Part shown: one piece after another, positions 44,793 through 53,134 of the stretch | How the letters are laid out: each line of letters starts with the position of its first letter | How positions within the stretch are numbered: the stretch's first letter is position 1 | Origin: Bin90 sp965214635 | GTDB lineage: Bacteria > Chloroflexota > Dehalococcoidia > Lucifugimonadales > JADFKI01 | Direction of reading: 5' to 3' | DNA: 64,000 bases | Assembly (NCBI GenBank): GCA_965214635.1 | Contig: OZ243964.1 | Span: 124,001-188,000, forward strand | Position numbers and translations under genes: made by a program | The notes under the pieces: model-generated | Databases searched by the model: none | Seen by the model: only the letters and a program-made list of their open reading frames with translations | Told to the model about the DNA's origin: nothing

Positions 44793-45623
44793 ATGAAGAA
44801 ATTTGCAGGCAATGTGGCTGTCGTAACGGGTGGGGCGATGGGCATAGGCGGGGCAACTGCGCGGCGGCTTGCGGCGGATGGTGCGTGCGTCCTCATTGCG
44901 GACATCGATCTTGACGGCGCGCAGGCAAACGCTGAGCGCATCATCGCTGCTGGCGGTGTTGCGGAGGCGATGGCTGCGGATATGGGTAAGCACCACGATA
45001 TTGCGGCGATGGTGCGGCGCGCAGTGGACACATGGGGCAGGCTGGACATACTGGTGAACAACGCCTTCAGCCCTACGGACGAGGGGGATGGTGATGCGCT
45101 GACGGTGAGCGAAGCAGCGTGGGACGCAGGGATGGCGACGCTGGTCAAGGCGCACTTCCTCACAGCCAAGTACGCAGTACCGCACATGCAAGCCGCAGGC
45201 GGAGGCAGTATCGTCAACATATCGTCGGTACACGGGCTGCTGATGGCGCCGCAAAAGCTCATCTACGAGGCGGGCAAATCTGCGGTCATCGGTGTTACCA
45301 AGCAGATGGCGATAGACTTCGGGCCGTCAGGCATACGGGTGAACGCCATCTGTCCGGGGCATATCGTAACCGAACGGCAGCAAGTACGCTGGGACGAAAA
45401 TCCGAGTGGCTTTCGCTACTTCGCCGACCAGTATCCTGTGCGCCGCACTGGGACGCCGGACGACATCGCCAACGCCGTCGCGTTCCTGTGCTCGGACGAG
45501 GCATCGTTCATCACCGGCCATGCGCTAGTGGTGGACGGCGGGCTGACCATCCAGCTGCAAGAGGATTTCAGCGTGCGACAGGTGAACTACATCCGTCAGC
45601 ATCCGGAGACGCGCTTGCCGTGA
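44793..45623 (+). CDS. Short-chain dehydrogenase/reductase (SDR)
   Basis: 276 residues of the classical SDR family. Cofactor motif VVTGGAMGIGGATARRL at 9-25 with Asp in IADIDLD (NAD preference), NNAFSP near 88 in place of NNAG, catalytic Ser in VNISSVHGLL near 142, and Tyr-X3-Lys in IYEAGKSAVIG near 156. GGGAGGG precedes the ATG. It is the first gene of an overlapping three-gene unit: its TGA overlaps the GTG start of the uracil-DNA-glycosylase gene. The oxidised substrate is unknown. Confidence 0.92.
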   Translation: MKKFAGNVAVVTGGAMGIGGATARRLAADGACVLIADIDLDGAQANAERIIAAGGVAEAMAADMGKHHDIAAMVRRAVDTWGRLDILVNNAFSPTDEGDGDALTVSEAAWDAGMATLVKAHFLTAKYAVPHMQAAGGGSIVNISSVHGLLMAPQKLIYEAGKSAVIGVTKQMAIDFGPSGIRVNAICPGHIVTERQQVRWDENPSGFRYFADQYPVRRTGTPDDIANAVAFLCSDEASFITGHALVVDGGLTIQLQEDFSVRQVNYIRQHPETRLP

Positions 45624-46189
45624 ACACACTGCCGGACTTCCTTCGATGCGGATTAGACATCGTGCTAGTCGGCTTGAACCCGAGCCTGCGCTCAGTTGCC
45701 GACGGGCACTACTTCGCATCGCCGCGCAACAGGTTTTGGCGCGCCGTGAATCGCTCGTCGCTGCTGTCCGAGCCGCTCGACGCCAACACCGACTATATGA
45801 TGCCCTCGCAGGGGATAGGCTTCACCGATGTGGTGAAGCGTCCTACGCCGTCGGCGTCCGAGCTGCGGGCGGCGGACTTTCGCCATGAAGCGCCACTCTT
45901 GCTGGCGAAATTAATGCGGTTTGCGCCGCGCATCGTATGCTTTCAGGGCATGGTCGCATATCGCAACTTTCTGAGATACTCGCAAGACGGCGGCAGGTTG
46001 AACGAACCGCTTCATCTTGGCAGACAAGAACATAGCATTGGGGCATCCGTGGTCTATGTAACGCCGAACCCCAGCGCTGCTAATGCCGCATACTCGCTCG
46101 ATGCGTTGGTGTGCTGGTACGACGGCTTGGCGGCACTGCGGGATGCGCTGAAAGATGCGAGTGGTAGCCCGAACACGGCAGCGCTATGA
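45620..46189 (+). CDS. mug: Mismatch-specific uracil-DNA glycosylase (Mug/TDG family)
   Basis: 189 residues. The active-site motif VGLNPSLRSVADGHYFASPRNRFW (split over residues 15-40; family GINPG, with the catalytic Asn retained) and the second motif VTPNPSAANAAYS near 146 (family NPS) identify UDG family 2, which excises uracil or thymine from G mismatches. The start is GTG at 45620, overlapping the SDR stop by 4 bp; the long ORF extending upstream of it is a shadow of the SDR gene. Its own stop overlaps the next gene as ATGA. Confidence 0.88.
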   Translation: MNTLPDFLRCGLDIVLVGLNPSLRSVADGHYFASPRNRFWRAVNRSSLLSEPLDANTDYMMPSQGIGFTDVVKRPTPSASELRAADFRHEAPLLLAKLMRFAPRIVCFQGMVAYRNFLRYSQDGGRLNEPLHLGRQEHSIGASVVYVTPNPSAANAAYSLDALVCWYDGLAALRDALKDASGSPNTAAL

Positions 46190-46794
46190 CAAACCCATCG
46201 CGCAGAACCATCCGCTCATTCGTGGCAGTCGAACTTACTGACGAAGTAAAGCACACGCTCGCCGCCGTTGTGGGCGAACTCCGCCGCCGAGATGTGCACG
46301 GACTGCGGCTTGTGCGCCCCGAAGGCATCCACCTGACGCTGAAGTTCCTAGGGGATATAGACGCATCGCGCGCGCAGGAGATAACCGCTAGCGTTGCGGA
46401 TGCGGCGTCGGGGCACACACCGTTTCGGCTGATGCTGGGCAGAGCAGGTTCGTTTCCGACTGCGGCGCGTGCGCGAGTGCTGTGGCTCGGCACAGATGGC
46501 GATACGGAGCGTCTGCGAAGCTTGCAGCGCGATGTGGATGCTGCGCTGACGAGCATCGGCTTTCCCGCGGAGATGCAGCGTTTCAACCCGCATCTGACGC
46601 TTGGCAGACTGGGCAGGCGGGCAACGCAATCTGACCGCCGCCGCGCTGTGGATGCGCTAGCCGAGATTTCTGCGCGGCACATCCCTGCTGCTCACATAAT
46701 CTCCGTGCGCTCGGTTAGCCTGATGCAAAGCACACTTCAGCCCGGCGGCGCTGTCTATCAGCGCATCGGCTTAGCGCCAATGGGGACAAGATAG
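46186..46794 (+). CDS. thpR: RNA 2',3'-cyclic phosphodiesterase (2H/LigT family)
   Basis: 202 residues with the two HXTX motifs of the 2H phosphoesterase fold: HLTLKFLGDI near residue 49 and HLTLGRLGRR near 130, at the spacing usual for ThpR/LigT. RSFVAVELTDEVK near the N-terminus is typical. Family members hydrolyse 2',3'-cyclic phosphates at RNA ends. It overlaps the glycosylase gene by ATGA and is the third gene of the coupled SDR-mug-thpR unit, linking nucleic-acid repair enzymes to a dehydrogenase. Confidence 0.92.
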   Translation: MTNPSRRTIRSFVAVELTDEVKHTLAAVVGELRRRDVHGLRLVRPEGIHLTLKFLGDIDASRAQEITASVADAASGHTPFRLMLGRAGSFPTAARARVLWLGTDGDTERLRSLQRDVDAALTSIGFPAEMQRFNPHLTLGRLGRRATQSDRRRAVDALAEISARHIPAAHIISVRSVSLMQSTLQPGGAVYQRIGLAPMGTR

Positions 46795-46946
46795 TCGGTC
46801 TGTCAGCGAGGCAAGTCTGTTAGTCGATGAACATGGTGGAACACTCTGGCGGGTCTGGAAACAGCCTGACAATCAAAAACTTGTATGATATACTTGCGGC
46901 GCTCTAAGCCATTACGCCTTTTGTGCTGGGAATTGAGGAGGATGTC

Positions 46947-47156
46947 GTGCAACAGCCGTGGCCCGAGTGCCAAGTGTGTCCTGAGGGCTGCCTGCTTCCG
47001 CTTTCGGACTTTGGGAGTCAAGGTGCGCCAATTCACTACAAAGCATGGGTGTGCAGTAACCCGGGTTGCGGGTTCAACATCAAGATTCGCAACGGGGATG
47101 TGTACCTAAACGAGCCGATTGCCAACGGCTCGAGGCATGTCCCGCGTACCCGTTAG
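46947..47156 (+). CDS. Zinc-ribbon miniprotein (69 aa)
   Basis: Begins at GTG 46947 with GGAGG 5 nt upstream; an in-frame GTG eight codons earlier lacks a site. Four cysteine-containing knuckles are visible: CQVCPEGC near the start and CSNPGCGF about 25 residues later, a CXXC...CX4C zinc-ribbon pattern, with a short basic tail (SRHVPRTR). Such proteins bind zinc and often nucleic acid or partner proteins. It stands alone, 152 bp after thpR. The family is not recognised. Confidence 0.6.
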   Translation: MQQPWPECQVCPEGCLLPLSDFGSQGAPIHYKAWVCSNPGCGFNIKIRNGDVYLNEPIANGSRHVPRTR

Positions 47157-47336
47157 CCTGTTCCGGTTTGGTGCAAGAGCATCCTGTGAGTTAGTCAGCC
47201 GCTGTATGGCAAGCGGTATTGTGCGCCTGTTTCGGATGGTTGTTCCCAATCGGTGTATGAGTACGGTCTCACGCGCGTATGTATGCCCGTGAAGGTAGGG
47301 CAAAGTGGGTGCAGGTGAGAGGTTCGTGGGCTGGCT

Positions 47337-48428
47337 ATGCGCAATTTTACCGATAACGACACCGCCGCAGCGCAGCCTTCACGCCCTCATGTGCAAGATG
47401 GCGACTTTCGCCATCGACTTGGTGGCATACTCGGAGTTGCGATGGTGGCAGCCGGAGCGGTGTTGCTGCTAGTTGTCGCTGCCTACTACGCCTACGGGGT
47501 GAGCGCCCGCTCGAGTCTGGATGACCTTAGCTTCGCCGTGGCGGATTCCTCGCATACTGTCGGTGCGAATTCGCACCAATCAACGATGCCCCAAACAGCG
47601 CAGGTGCTCATTTCTGATACGGGTGTTGAGGCGCAATCGGTGTCGGTGTCGCCGCAAGAAACGCTTGTTAATGTGGAGCGTTCGGGTAGGGGCATCGGCT
47701 TATCAGCGATAGGCTCGGATGGAAATGGGGCAGGCATGCCCGCCGCCGCAGATAACCCCGCGCAAGCAGCGCCCGGCGAGCGCATCCCGCTGCCCGCAGA
47801 TGTCTATGCGGACCTGTACCCCGCCTTGCAAACTCACCCCAAGTTTTGGGACGAGCCTACTTGGGCGGGCGGAGAACCGTATCTGTACGCCGCCGCTGTG
47901 CCGGAGGGGTTGCCGCACGGGTTTCACCACATATCGGCTGAGGATGGCGCATTGCGCCGCGGACAAGGCGCGCCCACAGAACGCATCGCTGTGCCGCTCA
48001 TCGGCTTGAACTCCAACACCACCGAGCTTGGCATCGTGGACTTGGGGAACAGCCGCGCCTACGAAACGCCCAAGAACATAGTGGGGCACATTCCAAGCTC
48101 GGCGAACCCCGGCGAGCGCGGCAACGCATGGTATTTCGGACATCTAGAAAGCCCCATAAGGGGCGAAGGCAATGTGTTCCACCGGCTACCGGAGATACCT
48201 GACCTGCTCCGCAACGGCGACAATGTGTATGTGGAACTCGATGCCAGCGACGGGCGCACATTCTTGTACGAGGTCGTGCGAACCGAGGTGATCCACCGCG
48301 ACGAACTTTCGCTGTACGGTTCGGATGCGGCAGACCTGACGATGGTTACATGCGTGCCGCGCCTAGTGTATGACCACCGCTTGGTGGTTACCGCCGAACT
48401 CGTTGGCATGCGCGACGCTCTGAACTAG
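47337..48428 (+). CDS. Sortase (class D/E-like transpeptidase)
   Basis: 363 residues. A transmembrane helix (about 28-51) follows a charged cytoplasmic N-terminus, then a long low-complexity linker to about 150 and the sortase domain at 215-355. The catalytic His269 is in WYFGHLESP, Cys339 in MVTCVPRL and Arg348 in VYDHRLVV, so the triad is complete. Sortases cleave a C-terminal sorting motif and anchor proteins to the surface or build pili. No LPXTG-type substrate or second pilus gene is seen in the window. A stand-alone gene; its ribosome binding site is weak. Confidence 0.87.
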   Translation: MRNFTDNDTAAAQPSRPHVQDGDFRHRLGGILGVAMVAAGAVLLLVVAAYYAYGVSARSSLDDLSFAVADSSHTVGANSHQSTMPQTAQVLISDTGVEAQSVSVSPQETLVNVERSGRGIGLSAIGSDGNGAGMPAAADNPAQAAPGERIPLPADVYADLYPALQTHPKFWDEPTWAGGEPYLYAAAVPEGLPHGFHHISAEDGALRRGQGAPTERIAVPLIGLNSNTTELGIVDLGNSRAYETPKNIVGHIPSSANPGERGNAWYFGHLESPIRGEGNVFHRLPEIPDLLRNGDNVYVELDASDGRTFLYEVVRTEVIHRDELSLYGSDAADLTMVTCVPRLVYDHRLVVTAELVGMRDALN

Positions 48429-48500
48429 ATTATCCTCCAACAGGCGAAAATCCCTGCAAGCCGTCGCAAGCGCACAGCAAGAGACCGATGCCGTTTGCCT

Positions 48501-48902
48501 CTAGACCAGCACGCCGAAGCCGGATTTTGTGCATATCTCGATGCGGTTGCCCTCGGTGTCGGATATGAAGAACACGCGTTGCCCGTCATTGCGCGTGCCG
48601 ATTTCAGCGCTCTCAATCTTGACGCCCTTTGCTTTGAGCATCTCATAGGCGGCGTCTATGTCATCAACCTCGAATGCGCCGTGGTGCGAAGGTTCAGATA
48701 TGCCGTCGGCGTTCTCGATCAGATGCACCATCGTGCCGCTGGGCAGCTGCAGCCAGATGATATGCTCGCCGTCAACCGCTTTGGGTATCTCTTTGACGCC
48801 CAGCACATCAACCCAGAAGCGAGTTGCGCGCTCCTTGTCTATCACATTGTAGGTCAGGTGGTTCACGGCGGTCAGCCTAACCGATGGCTCTGCGAGTACC
48901 AT
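48501..48902 (-). CDS. Glyoxalase/bleomycin-resistance (VOC) family protein
   Basis: 133 residues with the paired beta-alpha-beta-beta-beta modules of the vicinal oxygen chelate fold: VNHLTYNVIDKERATRFWVD near 15, then HHGAFEVDDIDAAYEMLKAKG near 72 and VFFISDTEGNRIEI near 107 (metal-site Glu). The first His, after AVN, and the final Glu are present. The family includes glyoxalases, dioxygenases and antibiotic-binding proteins, so the function is open. AAGGAG precedes the ATG. Confidence 0.87.
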   Translation of the reverse strand: MVLAEPSVRLTAVNHLTYNVIDKERATRFWVDVLGVKEIPKAVDGEHIIWLQLPSGTMVHLIENADGISEPSHHGAFEVDDIDAAYEMLKAKGVKIESAEIGTRNDGQRVFFISDTEGNRIEICTKSGFGVLV

Positions 48903-49040
48903 ATGCGTCTCCTTGCGTCTGTAGTAATGGTTGGTTCAATCGGGTTTTGTCCGTCTTGTGGTGCTTTGCGACATATTATCACGAAGGGCGTCTTTCGTCT
49001 TGTGCCCGAACATTTCAGTCAGCAGTAAAATAAGGCGCAG

Positions 49041-49069
49041 AGGGAAAATCCCTTCTCCCCATTAGGGAG
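49041..49069. repeat. Two adjacent small hairpins, REP-like
   Basis: AGGGA-AAA-TCCCT (49041-49053) is followed at once by CTCCC and GGGAG (49055-49069). They lie in the gap between the glyoxalase-like gene and the RidA-like gene. No other copy is obvious in the window. Confidence 0.35.
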
Positions 49070-49184
49070 GGCTAGACCTATAAATTGAGGATGCTTTGCG
49101 TTTCGCTCACTGGTAATCATCATCCCAATTGCAATACAATAGCAGTGCGATACGATGTTAGGACAGATTTAGGAGTGCAGCGCA

Positions 49185-49652
49185 ATGGGTGTAGTAGAAC
49201 AACGAATATCGGAGCTAGGTATAATCCTGCCGGACAACCCGCCACCCAGCGCAAACTATGTGCCGGCGGTGCGGACGGGCAACCTGCTGTTCGTGGCGGG
49301 CGTCGGACCAGCCGCGCGCCCGGATGGCAGCGTCCCCAACGGCAAGGTGGGCAGGGACTTGACGCAAGACGAAGGATACGAGGCGGCGCGGCTCGTGGGC
49401 GTCAACCTGCTGGCGCGGCTAAAAGGTGAGCTGGGCGACCTAGATCGCGTGGTTCGCATCGTGAAGCTGCTGTCTATGGTCAACAGCGACCCGTCGTTCA
49501 CGCAGCAGCCCGCCGTTGCCAACGGCTGCTCAGACCTGTTCGTCGATGTGTTCGGCGAGCGCGGCCGTCATGCGCGCTCCGCAGTGGGTATGGCGTCGCT
49601 CCCCAACGACATCCCTGTAGAGATAGAGATGATCGTCGAAGTGCGCGACTAG
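49185..49652 (+). CDS. RidA/YjgF-family protein
   Basis: 155 residues of the RidA superfamily. NPPPSANYVPAVRTGNLLFVAG near residue 17, then QDEGYEAARLVGVNLLARLKG near 66, VVRIVKLLSMVNSDPSF and RSAVGMASLPNDIPVEIEMI near 127 (the conserved Arg and Glu) match. It belongs to the longer RidA subfamilies, not the archetype that deaminates enamine intermediates, so its specific substrate is uncertain. TTAGGAG lies 9 nt before the ATG. Confidence 0.9.
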   Translation: MGVVEQRISELGIILPDNPPPSANYVPAVRTGNLLFVAGVGPAARPDGSVPNGKVGRDLTQDEGYEAARLVGVNLLARLKGELGDLDRVVRIVKLLSMVNSDPSFTQQPAVANGCSDLFVDVFGERGRHARSAVGMASLPNDIPVEIEMIVEVRD

Positions 49653-49681
49653 CCGCCCGAGCGCCCATTAGAGATGTGTGG

Positions 49682-49789
49682 TCAGCCGCCGTTGTTGCGC
49701 CAAGCCGTGAGCAGCAGGTATATGACGATGGGCATGACTGCAATCCACACGATGAGGCGCGGTGGAATTTTTCCGAAAAGTTTGAACAT
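49682..49789 (-). CDS. 35-residue single-helix membrane protein
   Basis: Starting at ATG 49789 with a strong GGAGG site about 7 nt upstream, the product is MFKLFGKIPPRLIVWIAVMP then a hydrophobic run and WRNNGG. One transmembrane helix spans about 10-29. The strong ribosome binding site and clean helix argue that it is expressed. Function unknown. It lies between convergent and divergent neighbours. Confidence 0.55.
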   Translation of the reverse strand: MFKLFGKIPPRLIVWIAVMPIVIYLLLTAWRNNGG

Positions 49790-49902
49790 CTCCGTCCTCC
49801 GATGCGTCGCTTGCGGCGGTAAGGGGCGCATTGCAAGGGCTGTATGCGCTGCGCATACACGCCATTTTAACATCCATCACTATGCAAAGATGCGGCGGTG
49901 CT

Positions 49903-50739
49903 ATGGGATATAAGCTTATCGCTCTGGACATAGACGGCACGATTCGCAATCTCGACTATCCGATTTCCGAGCGGACGCGCTGTGCGGTTGCTGCTGCGCG
50001 TGCAGCCGGCGCTATGGTAACGCTGGCAACCGGGCGCACATTCCCGTCAGCGGCGCGCAACAGCGCCGAGCTGGACATCACCGTGCCGATTGCGGCGGCG
50101 CAAGGGGCACACATCGGGGATCCTGTCAGCATGCGTGTGCTGCGCCATTGTGCGCTCACAGCGGACTTGGCATGCCAAGCCCTCGATGCTCTGGATGCAC
50201 AGTTTGAGTCAAGCGGCAGCGCTGCAAGTATGGAAGTCATAGCCTATCACCAGAGCGGCGTGTATGTGAACCACATGACCGAATGGGCGAGTGCATACGG
50301 CGCGCGCAACGGCATATCGGTGGATGTCGTGGCGGATTTGCGCCAGGTATCGGATGCTGAACTGACGCGCTTCGTGGTCGTGGGCGAAGACGATGGCATC
50401 GCCTCACTTGAAGCCGGGATGAAGTCGAGTGTAGGCTCGGATCTGCTGGTTACGCGCTCGCTGCCCCACTTCTGCGAGATACTGCATCCGTCGGCGGGCA
50501 AAGACCACGCACTGGAGTGGCTGTGCGAGCGCTACGGCATACTCCGCGAGGAAACGCTGGCGTTTGGCAATGGGTACAATGATGTTCAGATGCTGGAATG
50601 GGTAGGGCTTGGTGTGGCGACGGAGGATGCGGTGCCTGAGGCACTTGCCGTTGCAGACGGGATACTCGCCCCTCCGGTGGAGCAGGACGGCGTGGCGCAG
50701 GTGCTGGAAGCGCTCTTGGCGCAGGATATGATTGGATGA
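49903..50739 (+). CDS. HAD-superfamily hydrolase (Cof type)
   Basis: 278 residues. The catalytic loop DIDGT (nucleophile Asp) is at residues 7-11, ATGRTF near 43 is motif II (Thr), and GNGYNDVQML near 228 corresponds to the GDXXNDXXM loop, with Asn in place of the first Asp. The cap is the C2B type of Cof phosphatases acting on sugar phosphates or cofactor phosphates. The ATG at 49903 (MGYKLIALDIDGT) is chosen over longer starts by domain boundary. It overlaps the kinase gene downstream by ATGA. Confidence 0.85.
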   Translation: MGYKLIALDIDGTIRNLDYPISERTRCAVAAARAAGAMVTLATGRTFPSAARNSAELDITVPIAAAQGAHIGDPVSMRVLRHCALTADLACQALDALDAQFESSGSAASMEVIAYHQSGVYVNHMTEWASAYGARNGISVDVVADLRQVSDAELTRFVVVGEDDGIASLEAGMKSSVGSDLLVTRSLPHFCEILHPSAGKDHALEWLCERYGILREETLAFGNGYNDVQMLEWVGLGVATEDAVPEALAVADGILAPPVEQDGVAQVLEALLAQDMIG

Positions 50740-51788
50740 CACCAATGATGCACACCCCCGATGGAGGCATCGCCCATCGACCCGATGACGCCGCCCCTAC
50801 TATCGTTGTGCTTGGCAGCATCAACATGGACATCGTTGCCACTATGCAGCGGACGCCGGGCGCTGGCGAAACTCTGGCGGGCGACGGTTTCTTCACCGCG
50901 GGCGGTGGCAAGGGCGCAAACCAAGCGGTGGCAGCGGCGAGGCTGGGTGCATCGGTCAGGATGGTCGGCAGGGTGGGGGACGATGACTTCGGGCGGGCGA
51001 TGCTGGCGAGCTTGAATGATGAAGGCGTTGACACGGTTGGCGTTGCGCTTGACGCTGCCAATGCTACCGGTGTTGCGATGATATGGGTTGACACCGCTGG
51101 CGAGAACCGCATCGTCGCCGTATATGGCGCAAATATGGCATGCGATGAGGTGCAGCTGGAAGCCGCCAAGCGCGCGATGGACGGTGCGGATGTCCTAATG
51201 CTGCAGCTGGAGATACCCCCGCACATATCCCTTGCGGCGGCACAATACGCACGCAGTCGGGGGGTCAGTAGACGCCTACGACATCTACTGCCAGCCCTGC
51301 AAGCGGCACAATATGCACGCAGTCGGGGGCTGCGTGTGGTTTGGGATCCTGCGCCCGCATCCGATATGCCCGAGAACGCCTTTGAGTTCGCCGATGTGCT
51401 GACGCCAAATCAGAGCGAAGCTGAAGCTCTGACGGGCGTCCGGGTAACCGGGGTGGAAACGGCGCGCATCGCGGCCGACAGGCTGCTGGCGAAGGGCGTG
51501 CGGCTCGCTGTGGTGAAGCTCGGTGCTGGCGGCGTGTTTGCTGCTGGCTCAGATTTCAGTTGCTACCAGCCAGCGTTTGCGGTGGATGCGATGGACAGCG
51601 TGGCGGCGGGAGACGCCTTCGGTGCCGGGCTTGCAGTCGCCCTCGCTGAGGCGCTGCCGCCGCAAGAGGCGCTGCGGTTCGGCGCTGCCGCGGGTGCGCT
51701 TGCCGTCACCAAGCCCGGCGCCCAAGCCGCCATGCCCCATCGCGAAGAAGTGGATGCGCTACTGGCGGGTGATGCTCATGTTGGCTAG
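50736..51788 (+). CDS. PfkB/ribokinase-family sugar kinase with internal 22-residue duplication
   Basis: 350 residues. The N-terminal VVLGSINMDIVATM, GGGKGANQAVAAARLGA near 58 and the C-terminal AAGDAFGAGLAVAL near 291 (catalytic Asp, anion hole) are the ribokinase signatures. After helix AAQYARSRG (168-176) an extra 22 residues follow, ending in a second copy of AAQYARSRG, before the expected strand LRVVWDPAPA; relatives go directly from helix to strand. The first 24 residues are a non-conserved extension. The start overlaps the HAD gene stop (ATGA). The last 4 bp overlap the convergent pyrD stop. The sugar substrate is unknown. Confidence 0.87.
   Translation: MTPMMHTPDGGIAHRPDDAAPTIVVLGSINMDIVATMQRTPGAGETLAGDGFFTAGGGKGANQAVAAARLGASVRMVGRVGDDDFGRAMLASLNDEGVDTVGVALDAANATGVAMIWVDTAGENRIVAVYGANMACDEVQLEAAKRAMDGADVLMLQLEIPPHISLAAAQYARSRGVSRRLRHLLPALQAAQYARSRGLRVVWDPAPASDMPENAFEFADVLTPNQSEAEALTGVRVTGVETARIAADRLLAKGVRLAVVKLGAGGVFAAGSDFSCYQPAFAVDAMDSVAAGDAFGAGLAVALAEALPPQEALRFGAAAGALAVTKPGAQAAMPHREEVDALLAGDAHVG
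51237..51263 (+). repeat. 27-bp direct repeat, copy 1, inside the kinase gene
   Basis: Copies at 51237-51263 and 51303-51329 match at 26 of 27 bases, are offset by 66 bp, and keep the reading frame (22 codons). The DNA between them contains a 7-bp inverted repeat (51266-51272 with 51284-51290, 11-nt loop). Confidence 0.9.
51303..51329 (+). repeat. 27-bp direct repeat, copy 2, inside the kinase gene
   Basis: Second copy of the repeat at 51237, in the same frame, encoding AAQYARSRG again. Together they flank 39 bp that encode VSRRLRHLLPALQ. Confidence 0.9.
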
Positions 51789-52834
51789 GCGGTCAGCACG
51801 GGGATATGCTCGGCGTCCATACGGCTGAGCATATCCCCGTTGATGCGCTTGGCGATGCCCGGCCCCCTGTAAATTAGGCTTGTGAGGATTTGGACGCTGT
51901 CAGCGCCCGCGCGTATTGCCGCTAGCGCATCAGCGCCGCTGAATATGCCGCCGCAGGCATTGATGGCGAGCTGTTCGCCCACCTCTGCCCGGATGTCCCT
52001 AACCATACGCAGCATATCTTGGAACACTGGCTTCCCGCTCAACCCGCCGCTGCCCACGGCCAGCCGCGAGTCTAGTGCGGGCCAGGTGTTTGCGACGGTT
52101 ACGGCGTCCACGCCCTGATGCACGCATACGCGCACTAGGCTTAGCGTCGCATCGCGCTGCTCGCTGCCGAGGGAGGGCGATTCCGAATATGGCGGCAGCT
52201 TAACAAATAGCGGCTTGCGTCTGGACTGATTCAGTGAGTCGAGCAGCCTGCTCAGCACATCCGGCTGCTGAAACAGGCGCAGCCCCATGGTGTTCGGCGA
52301 GCTGATGTTGACCTCGACGGCTGAGGCTAGCGGTTCCAGTCTTTGGTGGCAGCGAACGATTTCGTCTGCGGCAATGCCGGACACGCTCGCTACCACGGGC
52401 ACGCCGTTCAGGTGCGGTTGGGCAAGCTCCAACTGGCGGGCGGCGTAGTCCACGCCTTTGCTCGGGAAGCCGTAAGCATTTATAATCGCCTCGTCGGGTT
52501 CGTAGCGGATGACACGGGGCGCAGGGTTGCCAGCTCGGGGCGTTTCGGTTACCGTACCGCAGGTGATATAGCCGAACCCGATGGACGACAGCGCCGGCAG
52601 ATGCTCGCAGTCCTTGTCGTAGCCCGCCGCAAGCCCGACTGGGTTGCGCAATGGGATGCCTGCCAAGTTCGTTTCAAGGCGCGGGTTGTCGAAGCGCAGC
52701 AGTGGCGATGCGGCTTGCCATATGTGTCGCTGCTTGAGTACGAGGTGCGCCGCCGTCTGCGCCGGCTCCGGGGGTAATCTGAACAGCAGCGGCTTGATGA
52801 ATGTCTTGTAGGTGTCTGGGTTGATTATCAGCAA
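51785..52834 (-). CDS. pyrD: Dihydroorotate dehydrogenase, class 2 (quinone-dependent)
   Basis: 349 residues. The N-terminal extension (YKTFIKPLLFRLPPEPAQTAA) is the membrane-associating helical region of class 2. GLAAGYDKDCEHL near 67, INAYGFPSKGVDYAA near 117, EVNISSPNTMGLR near 170 (catalytic Ser), VTVANTWP near 244 and GGIFSGADALAAIRAGA near 293 (FMN phosphate) are present. It oxidises dihydroorotate with ubiquinone or menaquinone. The start is TTG at 52834; no ATG is close. Convergent with the kinase gene, overlapping it by 4 bp. Confidence 0.95.
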   Translation of the reverse strand: MLIINPDTYKTFIKPLLFRLPPEPAQTAAHLVLKQRHIWQAASPLLRFDNPRLETNLAGIPLRNPVGLAAGYDKDCEHLPALSSIGFGYITCGTVTETPRAGNPAPRVIRYEPDEAIINAYGFPSKGVDYAARQLELAQPHLNGVPVVASVSGIAADEIVRCHQRLEPLASAVEVNISSPNTMGLRLFQQPDVLSRLLDSLNQSRRKPLFVKLPPYSESPSLGSEQRDATLSLVRVCVHQGVDAVTVANTWPALDSRLAVGSGGLSGKPVFQDMLRMVRDIRAEVGEQLAINACGGIFSGADALAAIRAGADSVQILTSLIYRGPGIAKRINGDMLSRMDAEHIPVLTA

Positions 52835-53134
52835 TTACACAGCCTTTTTGGTGTGAAGATTAAAGTTTTGGAATTAACCATCAATGGATGCCATTTTCCC
52901 TTGTGCGTCGCAAGTAGAGATTTTTGCGCATCTGATTATATCCGATTCTGTTGGTTAGGCAAGATAATCTTTTGCACTGCGGTGATTGGGGAATATCCGG
53001 TTCACCGAGACGCATACCCTGGTATGGCTGTTAGCGTATAATTCAAGGTAGGTGAAGATGCTAGGCATCTGTGCCGCTGTTTTGGAAACGGGTGGTTTAG
53101 CAACGGACGGATACAGCGGGAGTCGCATATACAC
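52835..53134. other. Intergenic region upstream of the unknown 259-aa gene
   Basis: 300 bp, AT-rich at its left side. A TATAAT at 53037-53042 may be a -10 element. Nothing else recognised. Confidence 0.5.
53037..53042 (+). promoter_or_regulatory. Candidate -10 element for the 259-aa gene
   Basis: Perfect TATAAT 92 nt upstream of the ATG at 53135; no -35 hexamer is evident. Confidence 0.3.

Noticed and set aside
45119..45619. 5' extension of the uracil-DNA glycosylase frame
   Set aside because: It is fully inside the SDR gene in another frame; the family homology begins at the GTG at 45620.
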